The translations under genes were made by a program, and so were the position numbers. The notes beneath the pieces are model-generated. The model worked only from the letters and a program-made list of their open reading frames with translations, was not told where the DNA came from and made no database searches. A stretch of 64,000 nt of DNA from an uncultured Dysgonomonas sp. (GTDB taxonomy: Bacteria > Bacteroidota > Bacteroidia > Bacteroidales > Dysgonomonadaceae). The stretch spans positions 57,222 to 121,221 of the forward strand of contig USOX01000007.1 of NCBI GenBank assembly GCA_900556485.1. Reading direction: 5' to 3'. This document shows, one piece after another, positions 35,967-45,884 of the stretch (position 1 is the first letter of the stretch; each line of letters opens with the position of its first letter).

Positions 35967-37166
35967 TTATTCTCCATCTTTCCTATTTGGAAATATTCTT
36001 TGACCGTGAAAGCCTTTTATCCACATGATAAATTTTATAAGGATAGGAAATATTGTTATTGGAAATATGAAATACGTTAGTATTCCCATAAATATACCAT
36101 CTTCCCATATCATATCTTCTTTGATGCCAAAATATAGCACTACTGAAAAGAAAAGAGCTGATATAGGATAAGTAACAAAACGAATATAATATTTATTCTG
36201 ATTCATAGCATAATTATAAGAATCTACATCATGATAACTTTTTTCTCTATACGATTGGGGGATAGGTAATGCATTCATCGCTTTTTTTAGTATGTGTCTC
36301 CATTGCTTTGTGTTGTATGATTTAATTGTGTAACTAGGAACTTCAAGCAAAGGATCGAATATTAAGGAAAATCTACCAATGCCTTTTCTTTTAACAGCAA
36401 TCAGGCAAGATATTTCTTCATCAAACAATACTTTTTCGTCATAAGTTAATATCACCCTAAAATCGTGTGTAAGTGCGAGATGGCATTTTGTCTTTTTCCC
36501 ATCAACTACTACATATACAATTGTTTCGTAGTAAGTATATGTGTTTACAAAAGGAGGGATATCTGTTTTTGTAATCAATTTTGGAGAAGTTTCCACCTGT
36601 TTCTCAAATTCTTTTTCATCAGTTAATAGGCTATCTCCCAATGCTTCGGAATATCCGACAATTGTCTCTTTATTTCTTTCAGATAGGATGTTGAGTACAG
36701 CAACCACCTCTTCGTGTTTCATCCATATCTCTTCTTGACTATTATCATTAAAAGTCAAAATAAGTTTCGAGTTGGCTTTCTCTTGTCTCTCATATACCCA
36801 TTTAAGGGATGATATAGGCATTAGAAATGTATCAGATGCCTCACTGCAGAAAATCCAATTCTTAGTTATACATATTTTCCCTATTTGTATCAGACTTTCT
36901 TTATCAGCGAATTCTTTGTCAAATTCCTGTTCGTTGACAGTCGGGTTACCGCAAGCTGCAAATCTTTTCCACGATTTGCTGAAGCATACCAATCCATATA
37001 TTTTGCCTAATGTGAGAAGTATGAAAATAATTCCAAAGTATAAGAGATAAGTCATGTCATTTAAAAGACAAAAAATAAGAAAAGATATGCCCAGAATTAT
37101 AAAAATAATCAGGTATGTAATGTTTCTGCGTTTCCCTTCGCGCAGTTTTTCTTGAAAGATAGGCAT
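35967..37166 (-). CDS. Hypothetical membrane protein with PH-like soluble core
   Basis: The 399-residue protein has two hydrophobic segments at the N terminus (about 19-66) and two near the C terminus (about 335-390). Between them is a large soluble region containing two stretches that look like PH-type beta strands: IGKICITKNWIFCSEASDTFLMPISSLKWV (key piece FLMPISSLKWV, about 118-128) and ALTHDFRVILTYDEKVLFDEEI. I do not recognise a named family. A -7 box (TACATTTG) on the same strand is at 37225-37232. Confidence 0.65.
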   Translation of the reverse strand: MPIFQEKLREGKRRNITYLIIFIILGISFLIFCLLNDMTYLLYFGIIFILLTLGKIYGLVCFSKSWKRFAACGNPTVNEQEFDKEFADKESLIQIGKICITKNWIFCSEASDTFLMPISSLKWVYERQEKANSKLILTFNDNSQEEIWMKHEEVVAVLNILSERNKETIVGYSEALGDSLLTDEKEFEKQVETSPKLITKTDIPPFVNTYTYYETIVYVVVDGKKTKCHLALTHDFRVILTYDEKVLFDEEISCLIAVKRKGIGRFSLIFDPLLEVPSYTIKSYNTKQWRHILKKAMNALPIPQSYREKSYHDVDSYNYAMNQNKYYIRFVTYPISALFFSVVLYFGIKEDMIWEDGIFMGILTYFIFPITIFPILIKFIMWIKGFHGQRIFPNRKDGE

Positions 37167-37224
37167 GTGTTAACAGTTTAAATTTTTCCTAGTAGTTTAT
37201 CTATATCATACAGATGATATTGGG

Positions 37225-37232
37225 CAAATGTA
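37225..37232 (-). promoter_or_regulatory. Probable promoter of the 35967-37166 gene (-7 box)
   Basis: The minus strand reads TACATTTG, matching TAnnTTTG, about 60 bases before the ATG. No clear -33 element. Confidence 0.4.
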
Positions 37233-37324
37233 TAAAAAATATATTATTTCGAATAAATTATCTTTTAAGTTAGTATTAATGTTACTTTCCTAGATAAGAA
37301 TAAGGAAAAGTCACATTTTATAAG

Positions 37325-37332
37325 TATTTTTG
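37325..37332 (+). promoter_or_regulatory. Probable nadABC promoter (-7 box)
   Basis: TATTTTTG matches TAnnTTTG about 30 bases before the nadA ATG. No -33 TTTG is seen at the expected spacing. I see no obvious operator or riboswitch in the 190 bases between the divergent genes. Confidence 0.45.
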
Positions 37333-37360
37333 TGCGCTGAAACTCTATTTAAAAATAGAT

Positions 37361-38365
37361 ATGACAACATTAGAAAAAGCTATCACATCTCTTCCTATTA
37401 AAGGATATCTGAATATGGAAATCCCGAAAGATATTAATTTACTTGACGAAATAAATAAAATGCGTAAAGAGAAAAATGCAGTTATTCTTGCGCATTATTA
37501 TCAGACCGGAGATATTCAGGATATTGCTGATTTTTTAGGAGACAGTCTTCAACTTGCACGTGCTGCTGAAAAAACAAATGCAGATATGATTGTTTTTTGT
37601 GGAGTACACTTTATGGCAGAAACAGCTAAAATCTTGAACCCTACAAAAAAGGTTGTATTACCTGACTTATTAGCAGGATGCTCATTAGCTGATTCTTGTA
37701 CAGGAGAAGGTCTACGCGAATTGAGGAAAAAGCATCCGAACGCAATTGTAGTAAGTTATATCAATTGCGATTCAGGTGTAAAGGCTGAGAGCGATATTAT
37801 AGTTACTTCTTCTAATGCACAACATATAATAAACTCTCTACCTAAAGAGCAGGAAATAATCTTTGCTCCCGATCGTAATTTAGGAAGATATATAAATCAG
37901 GTTACAGGACGTAATATGATTCTGTGGGATGGAGCATGTATTGTACACGAAGCTTTTTCGTTAGAACGAATTGCACAGCAGATGCTGGATAACCCGAAAG
38001 CAAAACTAATAGCTCATCCTGAAGCACAGAAGCCTGTTTTACAGGTTGCTCATTATGTTGGCTCTACAGCAAATCTATTGGATTATGTCGTAAAAGATGA
38101 AGCTCAGGCGTTTATTGTGGCTACAGAGGAAGGGATTCTTCATGAAATGAAGAAAAAAGCTCCTCATAAAAAACTGATTCCGGCTCTGACAGTAGATAAT
38201 ACATGTAATTGTAGTGAATGTCATTTTATGAAGCTGAATACAATAGAAAAATTGTATTTGTGTATGAAATATGAACTTCCAGAAATATTAATGGACGAAG
38301 ATATACGATTAAAAGCTTTGCGGCCTATAAATAAAATGTTAGAGCTTTCGCAAGCAATAAAGTAG
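37361..38365 (+). CDS. nadA: Quinolinate synthase
   Basis: The 334-residue enzyme condenses iminoaspartate with dihydroxyacetone phosphate to quinolinate. Conserved parts are ILAHYYQTGDIQDIADFLGDSL (about 42-63; key piece AHYYQ), IVFCGVHFMAETAKIL with the first cluster Cys, WDGACIVHE with the second, and CNCSECHFMKLNT with the third, which together hold a [4Fe-4S] cluster. It leads the nadA-nadB-nadC-DUF456 run. Confidence 0.96.
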   Translation: MTTLEKAITSLPIKGYLNMEIPKDINLLDEINKMRKEKNAVILAHYYQTGDIQDIADFLGDSLQLARAAEKTNADMIVFCGVHFMAETAKILNPTKKVVLPDLLAGCSLADSCTGEGLRELRKKHPNAIVVSYINCDSGVKAESDIIVTSSNAQHIINSLPKEQEIIFAPDRNLGRYINQVTGRNMILWDGACIVHEAFSLERIAQQMLDNPKAKLIAHPEAQKPVLQVAHYVGSTANLLDYVVKDEAQAFIVATEEGILHEMKKKAPHKKLIPALTVDNTCNCSECHFMKLNTIEKLYLCMKYELPEILMDEDIRLKALRPINKMLELSQAIK

Positions 38366-38368
38366 GGG

Positions 38369-38447
38369 AATTATGAATGATGAGTTATAAACTATGTGTT
38401 GAAAATCAACAATATTTATAACTTATAACCCATAACTTATAACTTAA
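38369..38447. repeat. TTATGA/TTATAA repeat in the nadA-nadB gap
   Basis: The 85-base spacer contains TTATGAATGATGAGTTATAA on one side and repeated CATAACTTATAAC units on the other, forming an imperfect inverted repeat. A closely similar element is at 54475-54556. It interrupts an otherwise tight operon. Confidence 0.5.
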
Positions 38448-38450
38448 ATA

Positions 38451-40031
38451 ATGATTTATACAGATGTTTTGGTAATAGGCTCAGGAATATCGGGTCTGTC
38501 GTATGCGTTAAAAATTGCCCAGCAAAAGCCTAACGCAAAAATTACAATTATTACCAAGTCGGACGACGAAGAGTCAAATACAAAATACGCCCAGGGTGGA
38601 GTAGCGGTAGTTACTGACTTTCGTAAAGATAGTTTCGATAAACATATAGAAGATACTTTACGTGCCGGAGACGGACTTTGCAAACGGGAAACAGTGGAAG
38701 TTGTTGTAAAAGAAGGCCCTGAACGTATAAAAGAGATGGTGGAGTGGGGTGCAAAGTTTGACAAAACCGGCTCAAAAAAATATGATCTTGGACGTGAAGG
38801 TGGACATACCGAAAACCGAGTAGTCCATTATAAAGATATAACAGGAGCTGAAATAGAACGGGCATTACTCGAAGCAGTAAAACGTTTGGATAATGTTGAG
38901 CTATTAAATCATCATTATGTAATAGATTTGATAACAGAACATCATGTTCCGGGAGAGTCTTTTGATAAGTACAATCTGAACTGTTATGGAGCTTATGTAT
39001 TAGATATTAAAACTCAGCAGATAAAGAAGATGTCTGCAAAAATCACACTAATGGCGACTGGTGGTTGTGGACACGTTTACAAGAATACAACAAACCCTAT
39101 TATAGCTACAGGTGATGGTATTGGATTGGCTCACAGGGCAAAAGCTAAAATCAGTAACATGCAGTTTATACAATTTCATCCAACTGCATTTTATAGTCCT
39201 ATTTCGGGGCAGCTTTCGCTGATTTCGGAAGCTGTAAGAGGTTTCGGTGCTAAACTATGTACTGCGTCCGGTGAACCGTTTATGCATAAATATGATGATA
39301 GGGAAGAACTTGCTTCACGCGATATTGTAGCACGTGCGATTGATAGTGAGATGAAACTAAGAGGTGATGACTATGTTTGTCTTGATTGCCGTCACTTAAA
39401 TCAACGAAAATTCTTAGAGCATTTTCCTAACATCTATAAGCAATGTAAAGATGCAGGATTAGATATGTTCAGAGATTTAATACCTGTTGTTCCAGCAAGC
39501 CATTATCTGTGTGGAGGTATAGATGTAGACCTTTTTGGACAAAGTACTATCAAGAATATGTTTGCAGTTGGCGAATGTTCTAATACAGGTCTTCATGGGG
39601 CTAATAGATTGGCTTCTAACTCACTATTAGAGGCATTGGTGTTTGCTCACCGGGCTGCACTGAAAACAATTGAACGTTTGAAAGAAGATAATTTCAATTA
39701 CGATCAATTACATAAGATACCGGAATGGAATCAGGAGGGGATGAAGGTAAACGAAGAGATGGTTTTATTAAATTATCTGAGGAAAGAGCTTCAAACACTG
39801 ATGAGCGATCTTGTTGGTATTGTCCGTAGTAACAGGCGTTTGAAGCTGGCAAAGCAAAAGGAAGAAGAGATATATAAATCGGTAAAGGAAATATATAACT
39901 TCTCTATTCTTTCGCCTCAATTATCAGAACTCAGAAATTTAGTGAGCATCGCTTTTCTAATTATAACTCAGAGTATTGAACAGAAAGAGAATAGAGGTAC
40001 ATTTTATAACAAAGATCTAAATAAAAAATGA
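38451..40031 (+). CDS. nadB: L-aspartate oxidase
   Basis: The 526-residue flavoenzyme oxidises L-aspartate to iminoaspartate for quinolinate synthesis. The FAD-binding Rossmann motif is VLVIGSGISGLSYAL (about 6-20), followed by TKYAQGGVAVV, GREGGHTENRVVHYKD (about 124-139), QFHPTAFY, and GECSNTGLHGANRLASNSLLEALVF near 385 (key piece GLHGANRLASNS). It acts with NadA directly upstream. The nadC start overlaps its stop by four bases. Confidence 0.96.
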   Translation: MIYTDVLVIGSGISGLSYALKIAQQKPNAKITIITKSDDEESNTKYAQGGVAVVTDFRKDSFDKHIEDTLRAGDGLCKRETVEVVVKEGPERIKEMVEWGAKFDKTGSKKYDLGREGGHTENRVVHYKDITGAEIERALLEAVKRLDNVELLNHHYVIDLITEHHVPGESFDKYNLNCYGAYVLDIKTQQIKKMSAKITLMATGGCGHVYKNTTNPIIATGDGIGLAHRAKAKISNMQFIQFHPTAFYSPISGQLSLISEAVRGFGAKLCTASGEPFMHKYDDREELASRDIVARAIDSEMKLRGDDYVCLDCRHLNQRKFLEHFPNIYKQCKDAGLDMFRDLIPVVPASHYLCGGIDVDLFGQSTIKNMFAVGECSNTGLHGANRLASNSLLEALVFAHRAALKTIERLKEDNFNYDQLHKIPEWNQEGMKVNEEMVLLNYLRKELQTLMSDLVGIVRSNRRLKLAKQKEEEIYKSVKEIYNFSILSPQLSELRNLVSIAFLIITQSIEQKENRGTFYNKDLNKK

Positions 40032-40894
40032 ATAGACCACCTTATGTTACGGACGAAAGGTTGTATCGGTTTATTGATGCAGCTATTAAAGAAGATATAG
40101 GAGATGGAGATCATTCTACGTTGGCTAGTGTCCCTGCTGAAATACAACGTAAAGCACGCTTATTGATAAAACATGACTGTGTGCTTGCGGGTGTGGAACT
40201 GGCTCAGGAAATCTTTCATTATTATGACAAAGATCTAAGGATTGAGGTATTCAAAAATGATGGAGATCTAGTAAAAGAAGGAGATGTAGCTTTTATTGTA
40301 TCAGGATCTGCTCAATCTATTTTGACAATGGAAAGATTGGTTCTTAACTGTATGCAGCGCATGAGTGGGATAGCTACTTATACCCGCGAAATGGTAGAAC
40401 TATTGGCTGATACGAGTACCCGTATTTTAGATACCCGAAAAACGTCTCCTATTTTCCGAATGTGTGAAAAATGGGCAGTTCGTATTGGTGGCGGTCAAAA
40501 TCATCGATATGGGCTTTTCGACATGATAATGCTTAAGGACAATCATAATGATTATGCCGGAGGAATAACCAAATCGGTGGAAGCAACAGTAAAGTACCTG
40601 AAAGAAAAGGGTAAAGATTTGAAGATAGAAGTTGAAACCCGTAATCTGAGAGAGGTGAAAGAGGCCTTGGCCACAAATGCTGTAGATATAATTATGTTGG
40701 ACAATATGTCTTTGTTTGAAATGGCTGCTGCCGTAGAACTTATTGGTGGTAAAGCAAAAACAGAAGCTTCAGGTGGAATAACAAAGGAAACAGTGCAGGC
40801 GATTGCTGAGACAGGGGTTGATTATATATCATCAGGAGCAATTATCTATTCTGCCCCTAATATTGATTTGAGCCTTAAAGCATTTGACGAATGA
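40028..40894 (+). CDS. nadC: Nicotinate-nucleotide pyrophosphorylase (carboxylating)
   Basis: The 288-residue enzyme turns quinolinate and PRPP into nicotinate mononucleotide. Motifs include [10 protein letters not shown] near the N terminus, [36 protein letters not shown] (key piece DTRKTSP), [16 protein letters not shown] (about 158-173) and EASGGI near 247. It completes the de novo NAD set after nadA and nadB. Its stop overlaps the start of the next gene. Confidence 0.96.
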   Translation: MNRPPYVTDERLYRFIDAAIKEDIGDGDHSTLASVPAEIQRKARLLIKHDCVLAGVELAQEIFHYYDKDLRIEVFKNDGDLVKEGDVAFIVSGSAQSILTMERLVLNCMQRMSGIATYTREMVELLADTSTRILDTRKTSPIFRMCEKWAVRIGGGQNHRYGLFDMIMLKDNHNDYAGGITKSVEATVKYLKEKGKDLKIEVETRNLREVKEALATNAVDIIMLDNMSLFEMAAAVELIGGKAKTEASGGITKETVQAIAETGVDYISSGAIIYSAPNIDLSLKAFDE

Positions 40895-41394
40895 CACTGG
40901 ATGTTGTACTGATTATATTAGGATTGATTCTTGTAATTGTTGGTATTGTTGGATGTATAGTACCTGCGGTTCCAGGTGTACCATTGAATTATGTCGGGCT
41001 ATTATTGCTCCAATTTACATCTTATACTGACTTTAGTATCTACTTCCTTATATTTTGGGCAATAGTTGTCATCATCGTTCAAATACTTGATTATTATGTG
41101 CCTATATGGGGTACTAAGAGATTTGGAGGAGGGAAGAAAGGTGCTTGGGGCAGTGCAATAGGTATTGTTGCAGGGATTTTTATTTTCCCGCCATGGGGAT
41201 TGATTATCTTCCCTTTTGTGGGAGCTGTAATAGGTGAACTGATTGACGATAAAGATATTAATGTAGCTCTAAAAGCAGGTCTAGGTGCCCTTATCGGCTT
41301 CTTGGCAGGGACGGTAATGAAGCTCGTAGTAGCTTTTATCCTATCTTTTTATTTCTTCAAAGAGCTTTACTTTATCGTTAAAGGGGCTATCTAA
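40891..41394 (+). CDS. DUF456 membrane protein
   Basis: The 167-residue protein has four or five hydrophobic segments. The family signature is visible in [23 protein letters not shown] and in the glycine-rich [27 protein letters not shown] (key pieces PAVPGVPL and [11 protein letters not shown]). Function unknown. It overlaps the nadC stop by four bases, so it is translated as part of the nad operon. Confidence 0.85.
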   Translation: MTLDVVLIILGLILVIVGIVGCIVPAVPGVPLNYVGLLLLQFTSYTDFSIYFLIFWAIVVIIVQILDYYVPIWGTKRFGGGKKGAWGSAIGIVAGIFIFPPWGLIIFPFVGAVIGELIDDKDINVALKAGLGALIGFLAGTVMKLVVAFILSFYFFKELYFIVKGAI

Positions 41395-41407
41395 TTAATA
41401 ACCTGAA

Positions 41408-42139
41408 TCATTCTTTCTGTGCTGATATTATTAGGAACATTGGTCTTCGCAGTTCATTTTTTATTTCAGGATTTGTTTCAATGAATTTGGACTCCGGTTC
41501 CGGTTCTGCAAGTTGAGTTATTCTAAAGCCGGATGTAACTAAACCATTGATATAAGTAGTTAATGTTTTGTGATATTTCATTACATCTTCTCCTAAAAAG
41601 TTTGCTTTCCGAATACCTTCTTCAAAGTATCTGTCAACAGGCCAATGCAATATATTTCCTTTTTCATCGCGATACCAATCCTGAGAGCCATATGCTGTAA
41701 ATACAGGATGCTCTACTGAAAGAACAAAATATCCACCTTTGTTAAGATAGCTATAAACCTGTTTACAAATACTATCGAATGATTCGATGTAATGAAAAGC
41801 TAAAGAGCTAATTAATACATCAAAAGATTCATTAGGAAAAGATATATCTTCTATTGGAGAGCATATATAATTAATAGATTTGTCAGTCTTTTCTCTAGCT
41901 ACGGCTAACATCTTTTCCGATATATCCACACCTGTAACAGACGAAGCTCCTTGATTTACTGCATACTGGCAGTGCCAACCAAATCCGCATCCTAAATCTA
42001 GAACTCGTTTCCCCTCAAAATCGGGAAGCATATTTTTTAATACATGCCATTCTCCAGCACCTGCAAGCCCTTCTACCGAACGTTGCATCTGACTGTATTG
42101 ATTGAAGAAATCTATATCGTCGTATTTATTCTCTTTCAC
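41408..42139 (-). CDS. Class I SAM-dependent methyltransferase
   Basis: The 243-residue protein has the SAM-binding glycine motif VLDLGCGFGWHCQYA (about 45-59), the acidic second motif VTGVDISEKML (about 68-78), and YICSPIEDISFP followed by FDVLISSLAFHYI (about 108-120). The FxYI region and C-terminal EPEPE are typical of the small-molecule/ubiquinone-type methyltransferases, but the substrate is unknown. It overlaps topB by four bases as the last gene of the panB-topB run. Confidence 0.88.
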   Translation of the reverse strand: MKENKYDDIDFFNQYSQMQRSVEGLAGAGEWHVLKNMLPDFEGKRVLDLGCGFGWHCQYAVNQGASSVTGVDISEKMLAVAREKTDKSINYICSPIEDISFPNESFDVLISSLAFHYIESFDSICKQVYSYLNKGGYFVLSVEHPVFTAYGSQDWYRDEKGNILHWPVDRYFEEGIRKANFLGEDVMKYHKTLTTYINGLVTSGFRITQLAEPEPESKFIETNPEIKNELRRPMFLIISAQKE

Positions 42140-44232
42140 TTTTTGTAATTGCTTAATATTGCATTTAATTCAGTGTTACTCAGATTTTCAGGTGCTTCTT
42201 CAAAAGATAGTCTAAAGTTACAACCCGATTTCCATTCTGAACAACCATAAGCTGATTTACCTTTCAGGATTGTTCCTTTACCACATATAGGGCAAAGTAA
42301 TACATTATTTTCTGATTTTTGCTCAGTATCTGCTTTAGCTGTTTTCTTTCTCTGTTTCTTTTCAGTAGGAGCTTTTGTCTCTGTATCCGCTTTTTTCTTT
42401 TGCTTTTTAGTCTCTTCTTTTACAACTTCTTCTATGGTAATACTATTTCCCCAATCGCTTTTGACGTTAGCAACTATAGATGTCAGCATTTGTTTCAATT
42501 CATCGATAAACTGTTTTGGGTTATATTCACTTTTTTCTATTTGTCGGAGCTTCCTCTCCCATATACCGGTCAATTCAGCCGATTTGAGAAGTTCTTCTTT
42601 TATGGTTCCAACCAATTCTACACCTGTTTGAGTGGCTAAGAGGTTTTTACGTTCTTTTCTGATGTAATTACGTTTAAATAGCGTTTCGATAATAGCAGCC
42701 CGTGTTGACGGACGTCCTATGCCATTTTCTTTCAATGCATCGCGTAATTCATCATCTTCAACTAATTTCCCTGCTGTTTCCATCGCCCTTAACAGAGTCG
42801 CTTCCGTATAATATTTAGGGGGTTGTGTCCACTTTTCAGTGAGAGCAGGTATATGGGGGCCTTTCTCTCCTTTCACAAAAGGAGGAAGTATATTATCTGC
42901 CTCTTTCTCATTGTCTTCATCTTCCTGATTATTCGGATTATTGGTTGCTTTCTCAAATACAACACGCCAGCCAGGTTCGAGTATTTGTTTCCCTGTAACC
43001 TTAAATTCGACTTTCGAAGCTTCGCCTAATACAGTTGTGGTAGATATCTTACAATTAGGGTAAAAAACAGCGATAAAACGGCGGGTAACCAGATCATATA
43101 CTTTACGTTCCTCAGCCGAAATATTATTTGCTCTTACGCCAGTGGGTATAATCGCGTGGTGATCAGTTACTTTCTTATTATCGAATACTTTCTTCGATTT
43201 CGGTATTTTAGCAGCAAGAACAGGTTTTACCAATTCTTCATACCCAGCCAATCCTCTTAGAATAGCCGGTACTTTCGGATACATATCATCACTCAGGTAG
43301 GTGGTATCTACACGGGGATAAGTAGTTAGCTTTTTCTCATACAGCGATTGTATCGTTTTCAACGTATCTTCTGCCGAGAATGCAAACTTCTTATTACATT
43401 CAACTTGTAACGCTGTCAGGTCAAATAGGCGCGGTGGAAGCTCTTCACCTTTCTTGGTCGTGACATCAGTGACTTCAAACTCTGAGCTTTTTATATCTTC
43501 CAGAAATTTCTCACCTTCTTCTTTACTCGTAAACTTCCCTTTCGTTGCTGAAAACAGAGTTTCGCGGTAAACTGTTTTTAATTCCCAGTATGGTTCCGGT
43601 TTGAAGTTTTCTATTTCCAGTTGACGGTTTACGATAAGTGCGAGTGTAGGAGTTTGAACACGCCCAATAGATAATACAGATTTATTCTGGCCGTATTTGA
43701 CTGTATAAAGCCGTGTTGCGTTCATACCTAATAACCAATCTCCGATTGCTCTGCACAGTCCGGCTTCGTATAGTTTATCAAAGTCTGATTGATCTCTAAG
43801 TTTATTAAAGCCTTCTCTAATAGATTCTTCTGTCAAAGATGATATCCAAAGCCTTTTCACCGGGATTTGACATTGGGCTTTTTGCATTACCCAGCGTTGT
43901 ATCAGCTCACCTTCTTGTCCGGCATCACCACAATTAATAACTTCGTCAGCCTTTCCTATCAATGACTCTATAACAGAGAATTGCTTCTTAACACCATCGT
44001 TTTCAATCAGCTTTATTCCAAAACGAGGAGGAATCATCGGTAATACATCTACTGTCCAACGCTTCCAGTACGGCGAATATTCATGAGGTTCTTTTAATGT
44101 ACAGAAATGTCCGAAAGTCCATGTAACCTGATAGCCATTCCCCTCAAAATAGCCATCCCTTCGGGCATTTGCCCCTAAAATATTGGCTATCTCGCGTGCT
44201 ACACTTGGTTTTTCGGCTATACAAACTTTCAT
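42136..44232 (-). CDS. topB: DNA topoisomerase III
   Basis: The 698-residue type IA topoisomerase starts KVCIAEKPSVAREIA (TOPRIM), with INCGDAGQEGELIQRW for metal binding near 97-112. SIGRVQTPTLALI lies near 187-199 and the active-site tyrosine is in TYPRVDTTYLSDDM near 300. A Lys/Glu-rich linker (about 605-645) precedes a C-terminal zinc-binding module (CPICGKGT to CSEWKSGC). It relaxes or decatenates single-strand-containing DNA. Chromosomal and plasmid or island copies both occur in Bacteroidetes; the surrounding housekeeping genes favour a chromosomal copy. Confidence 0.95.
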   Translation of the reverse strand: MKVCIAEKPSVAREIANILGANARRDGYFEGNGYQVTWTFGHFCTLKEPHEYSPYWKRWTVDVLPMIPPRFGIKLIENDGVKKQFSVIESLIGKADEVINCGDAGQEGELIQRWVMQKAQCQIPVKRLWISSLTEESIREGFNKLRDQSDFDKLYEAGLCRAIGDWLLGMNATRLYTVKYGQNKSVLSIGRVQTPTLALIVNRQLEIENFKPEPYWELKTVYRETLFSATKGKFTSKEEGEKFLEDIKSSEFEVTDVTTKKGEELPPRLFDLTALQVECNKKFAFSAEDTLKTIQSLYEKKLTTYPRVDTTYLSDDMYPKVPAILRGLAGYEELVKPVLAAKIPKSKKVFDNKKVTDHHAIIPTGVRANNISAEERKVYDLVTRRFIAVFYPNCKISTTTVLGEASKVEFKVTGKQILEPGWRVVFEKATNNPNNQEDEDNEKEADNILPPFVKGEKGPHIPALTEKWTQPPKYYTEATLLRAMETAGKLVEDDELRDALKENGIGRPSTRAAIIETLFKRNYIRKERKNLLATQTGVELVGTIKEELLKSAELTGIWERKLRQIEKSEYNPKQFIDELKQMLTSIVANVKSDWGNSITIEEVVKEETKKQKKKADTETKAPTEKKQRKKTAKADTEQKSENNVLLCPICGKGTILKGKSAYGCSEWKSGCNFRLSFEEAPENLSNTELNAILSNYKK

Positions 44233-44736
44233 CTATTCTATATATCTATTTTTTAAGTCTATCCATTCAACAAAAAGGTCCTCTGTCTTAGAGCTAAAAT
44301 CAGTAGAACCTGAAAATATGCCTTTTACCTGATACGATAAAGGTGCTGTTATTCCCAAATACTTGTCAATTTCAAGTTGCCATTGAAAATTCTGTTCAGC
44401 TCTTTCCTTTTCTTCTTGCGTAAAATTCTTATTGTCAAAGAATACTTGGTCGTAAGGTTTTATCTTTCTTTCCTTTTCATATTCATTGGAATGAGGAATA
44501 CGACAACCTTTCCTATACATATCGAGCCAATGGAGCCAATTAGACCAGCTTAGCATTTCTAATTCAAATATTACGGAAGTAAGAGGAATCAATTTATATC
44601 TGTCTGAGAAAAATCCGTCTTCACCTTTATCAGGATTTAAGCAATAAAAATGATGGGGTACACCTTTATAGTCAGCTACCCCTTCCACTATAGTCATATC
44701 CCATATAGAAGGAATTGTATAGACTTTCTCATTCAT
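44233..44736 (-). CDS. Hypothetical protein
   Basis: I do not recognise this 167-residue soluble protein. It is rich in Trp and Tyr (MLSWSNWLHWLDMY near 79-92) and has no signal peptide, membrane segment or metal motif. It lies 3 bases after panB and adjoins topB with no gap, so it is surely translated from that transcript. The aromatic-rich, charged composition is like small cytosolic proteins of unknown role. Confidence 0.7.
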   Translation of the reverse strand: MNEKVYTIPSIWDMTIVEGVADYKGVPHHFYCLNPDKGEDGFFSDRYKLIPLTSVIFELEMLSWSNWLHWLDMYRKGCRIPHSNEYEKERKIKPYDQVFFDNKNFTQEEKERAEQNFQWQLEIDKYLGITAPLSYQVKGIFSGSTDFSSKTEDLFVEWIDLKNRYIE

Positions 44737-44739
44737 CTA

Positions 44740-45558
44740 TCAATAACTTTCTTTTTCGCTAGGAAAGTCGGATGTTTTTACATCTTTGATATAATTTTCC
44801 ACAGCTCCTTTTATTACAGAATGTAAATCTGCATAACGGCGTAAAAATTTAGGAGAAAAATCCTTATTGATACCAAGCATATCATGCATCACTAATACTT
44901 GTCCGTCGGCATGAGGACCGGCGCCTATACCTATAGTAGGAATGTCAAGCAAAGAAGTCACCTCTTTTGTTAGGCTTGAAGGTATTTTCTCCAAAACCAT
45001 ACCAAAACAGCCAACCTCCTGTAATAGCTGGGTATCTCTTTTTAGCTTTTCTGCTTCGGCATCATCTTTAGCACGAACTGCATATGTTCCATATTTATTG
45101 ATAGATTGCGGCATAAGTCCCAAGTGTCCCATAACAGGAATGCCAGCATCAATTATTTTCTTTATATCGGCAATAATTTCCTCGCCACCTTCTATTTTCA
45201 AGGCATCTGCTCCGGTTTCTTTCATCATCCGAATCGCATATTCTAACGATTTAAGCGGATTTCCCGAAACTGTTCCAAATGGCATATCAACTACTACCAA
45301 GGCGCGTTTTACACCATGTACAACAGACTGTGCATGATATATCATCTGATCCAAAGTCATAGGCAATGTGGTGATATTACCTACCATTACATTTGATGCC
45401 GAGTCACCTACTAAAATAACATCCATTCCGGCCTGATCTATAATAGATGCCATAGAATAATCGTATGCTGTAAGCATTGATATCTTTTCACCGCGTTGTT
45501 TCATCTCTATGAGGCGATGAGTAGTAACTTTTCTGTTATCTTCTGTGTATGTTGACAT
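44740..45558 (-). CDS. panB: 3-methyl-2-oxobutanoate hydroxymethyltransferase
   Basis: The 272-residue enzyme makes ketopantoate in pantothenate and CoA synthesis. Key parts are [20 protein letters not shown] (piece LTAYDYSMA), [14 protein letters not shown] with the metal-binding Asp, [18 protein letters not shown] (catalytic Glu), [14 protein letters not shown] and [17 protein letters not shown]. The frame is open to 45609, but the ATG at 45558 gives the normal N terminus ([16 protein letters not shown]), and the upstream promoter box supports it. It is first in panB-unknown-topB-methyltransferase. Confidence 0.95.
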   Translation of the reverse strand: MSTYTEDNRKVTTHRLIEMKQRGEKISMLTAYDYSMASIIDQAGMDVILVGDSASNVMVGNITTLPMTLDQMIYHAQSVVHGVKRALVVVDMPFGTVSGNPLKSLEYAIRMMKETGADALKIEGGEEIIADIKKIIDAGIPVMGHLGLMPQSINKYGTYAVRAKDDAEAEKLKRDTQLLQEVGCFGMVLEKIPSSLTKEVTSLLDIPTIGIGAGPHADGQVLVMHDMLGINKDFSPKFLRRYADLHSVIKGAVENYIKDVKTSDFPSEKESY

Positions 45559-45598
45559 TATGTTATGTATTTTATATGTAAATAAAAATATTGACCTG

Positions 45599-45606
45599 CA
45601 AAGATA
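45599..45606 (-). promoter_or_regulatory. Probable panB promoter (-7 box)
   Basis: The minus strand reads TATCTTTG, matching TAnnTTTG, about 40 bases before the panB ATG at 45558. It overlaps the longer open frame, supporting the shorter start. No clear -33 element. Confidence 0.5.
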
Positions 45607-45686
45607 CAATTTAAGGGTTGAATGTGATACAGGTTTTTCTTTAAAATCATTTAAGCTTACTATTTGTTATTCATAAGATAGATATC

Positions 45687-45776
45687 AAAAAGTGACAAAA
45701 GTAACACTTTCTATATATTTTTTCAATGTAACTTTTTCTGTCTTGTAACTCGTAACCGCCTATAAGAAAAAGTAAC
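45687..45776. repeat. TGACA/GTAAC-type intergenic repeats, copy 2
   Basis: AAAAAGTGACAAAAGTAAC begins at 45687, with its motif ending CACTTT at 45710. Then GTAACTTTTTCT (45728-45739) is the exact reverse complement of AGAAAAAGTAAC (45765-45776). The element sits in the 326-base gap between panB and the divergent 57-residue gene and resembles elements at 3878 and 59129. Confidence 0.55.
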
Positions 45777-45812
45777 TTGTAACTGCTTATTATATAGATA
45801 AAATTCCAAAAA

Positions 45813-45820
45813 TATTTTTG
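45813..45820 (+). promoter_or_regulatory. Probable promoter of the 57-aa gene (-7 box)
   Basis: TATTTTTG matches TAnnTTTG about 65 bases before the ATG at 45885. No clear -33 element. Confidence 0.4.
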
Positions 45821-45884
45821 TTTCATTTTCAACCATTTAACGCTACTGGTTGTTTATAATTAATATTCACAAAAAATAAAAGAT

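Noticed and set aside
38366..38450. CRISPR-like array from the repeated TTATAAC units
   Set aside because: Units are short and uneven, there are no unique spacers of constant length, and no cas gene is in the window.
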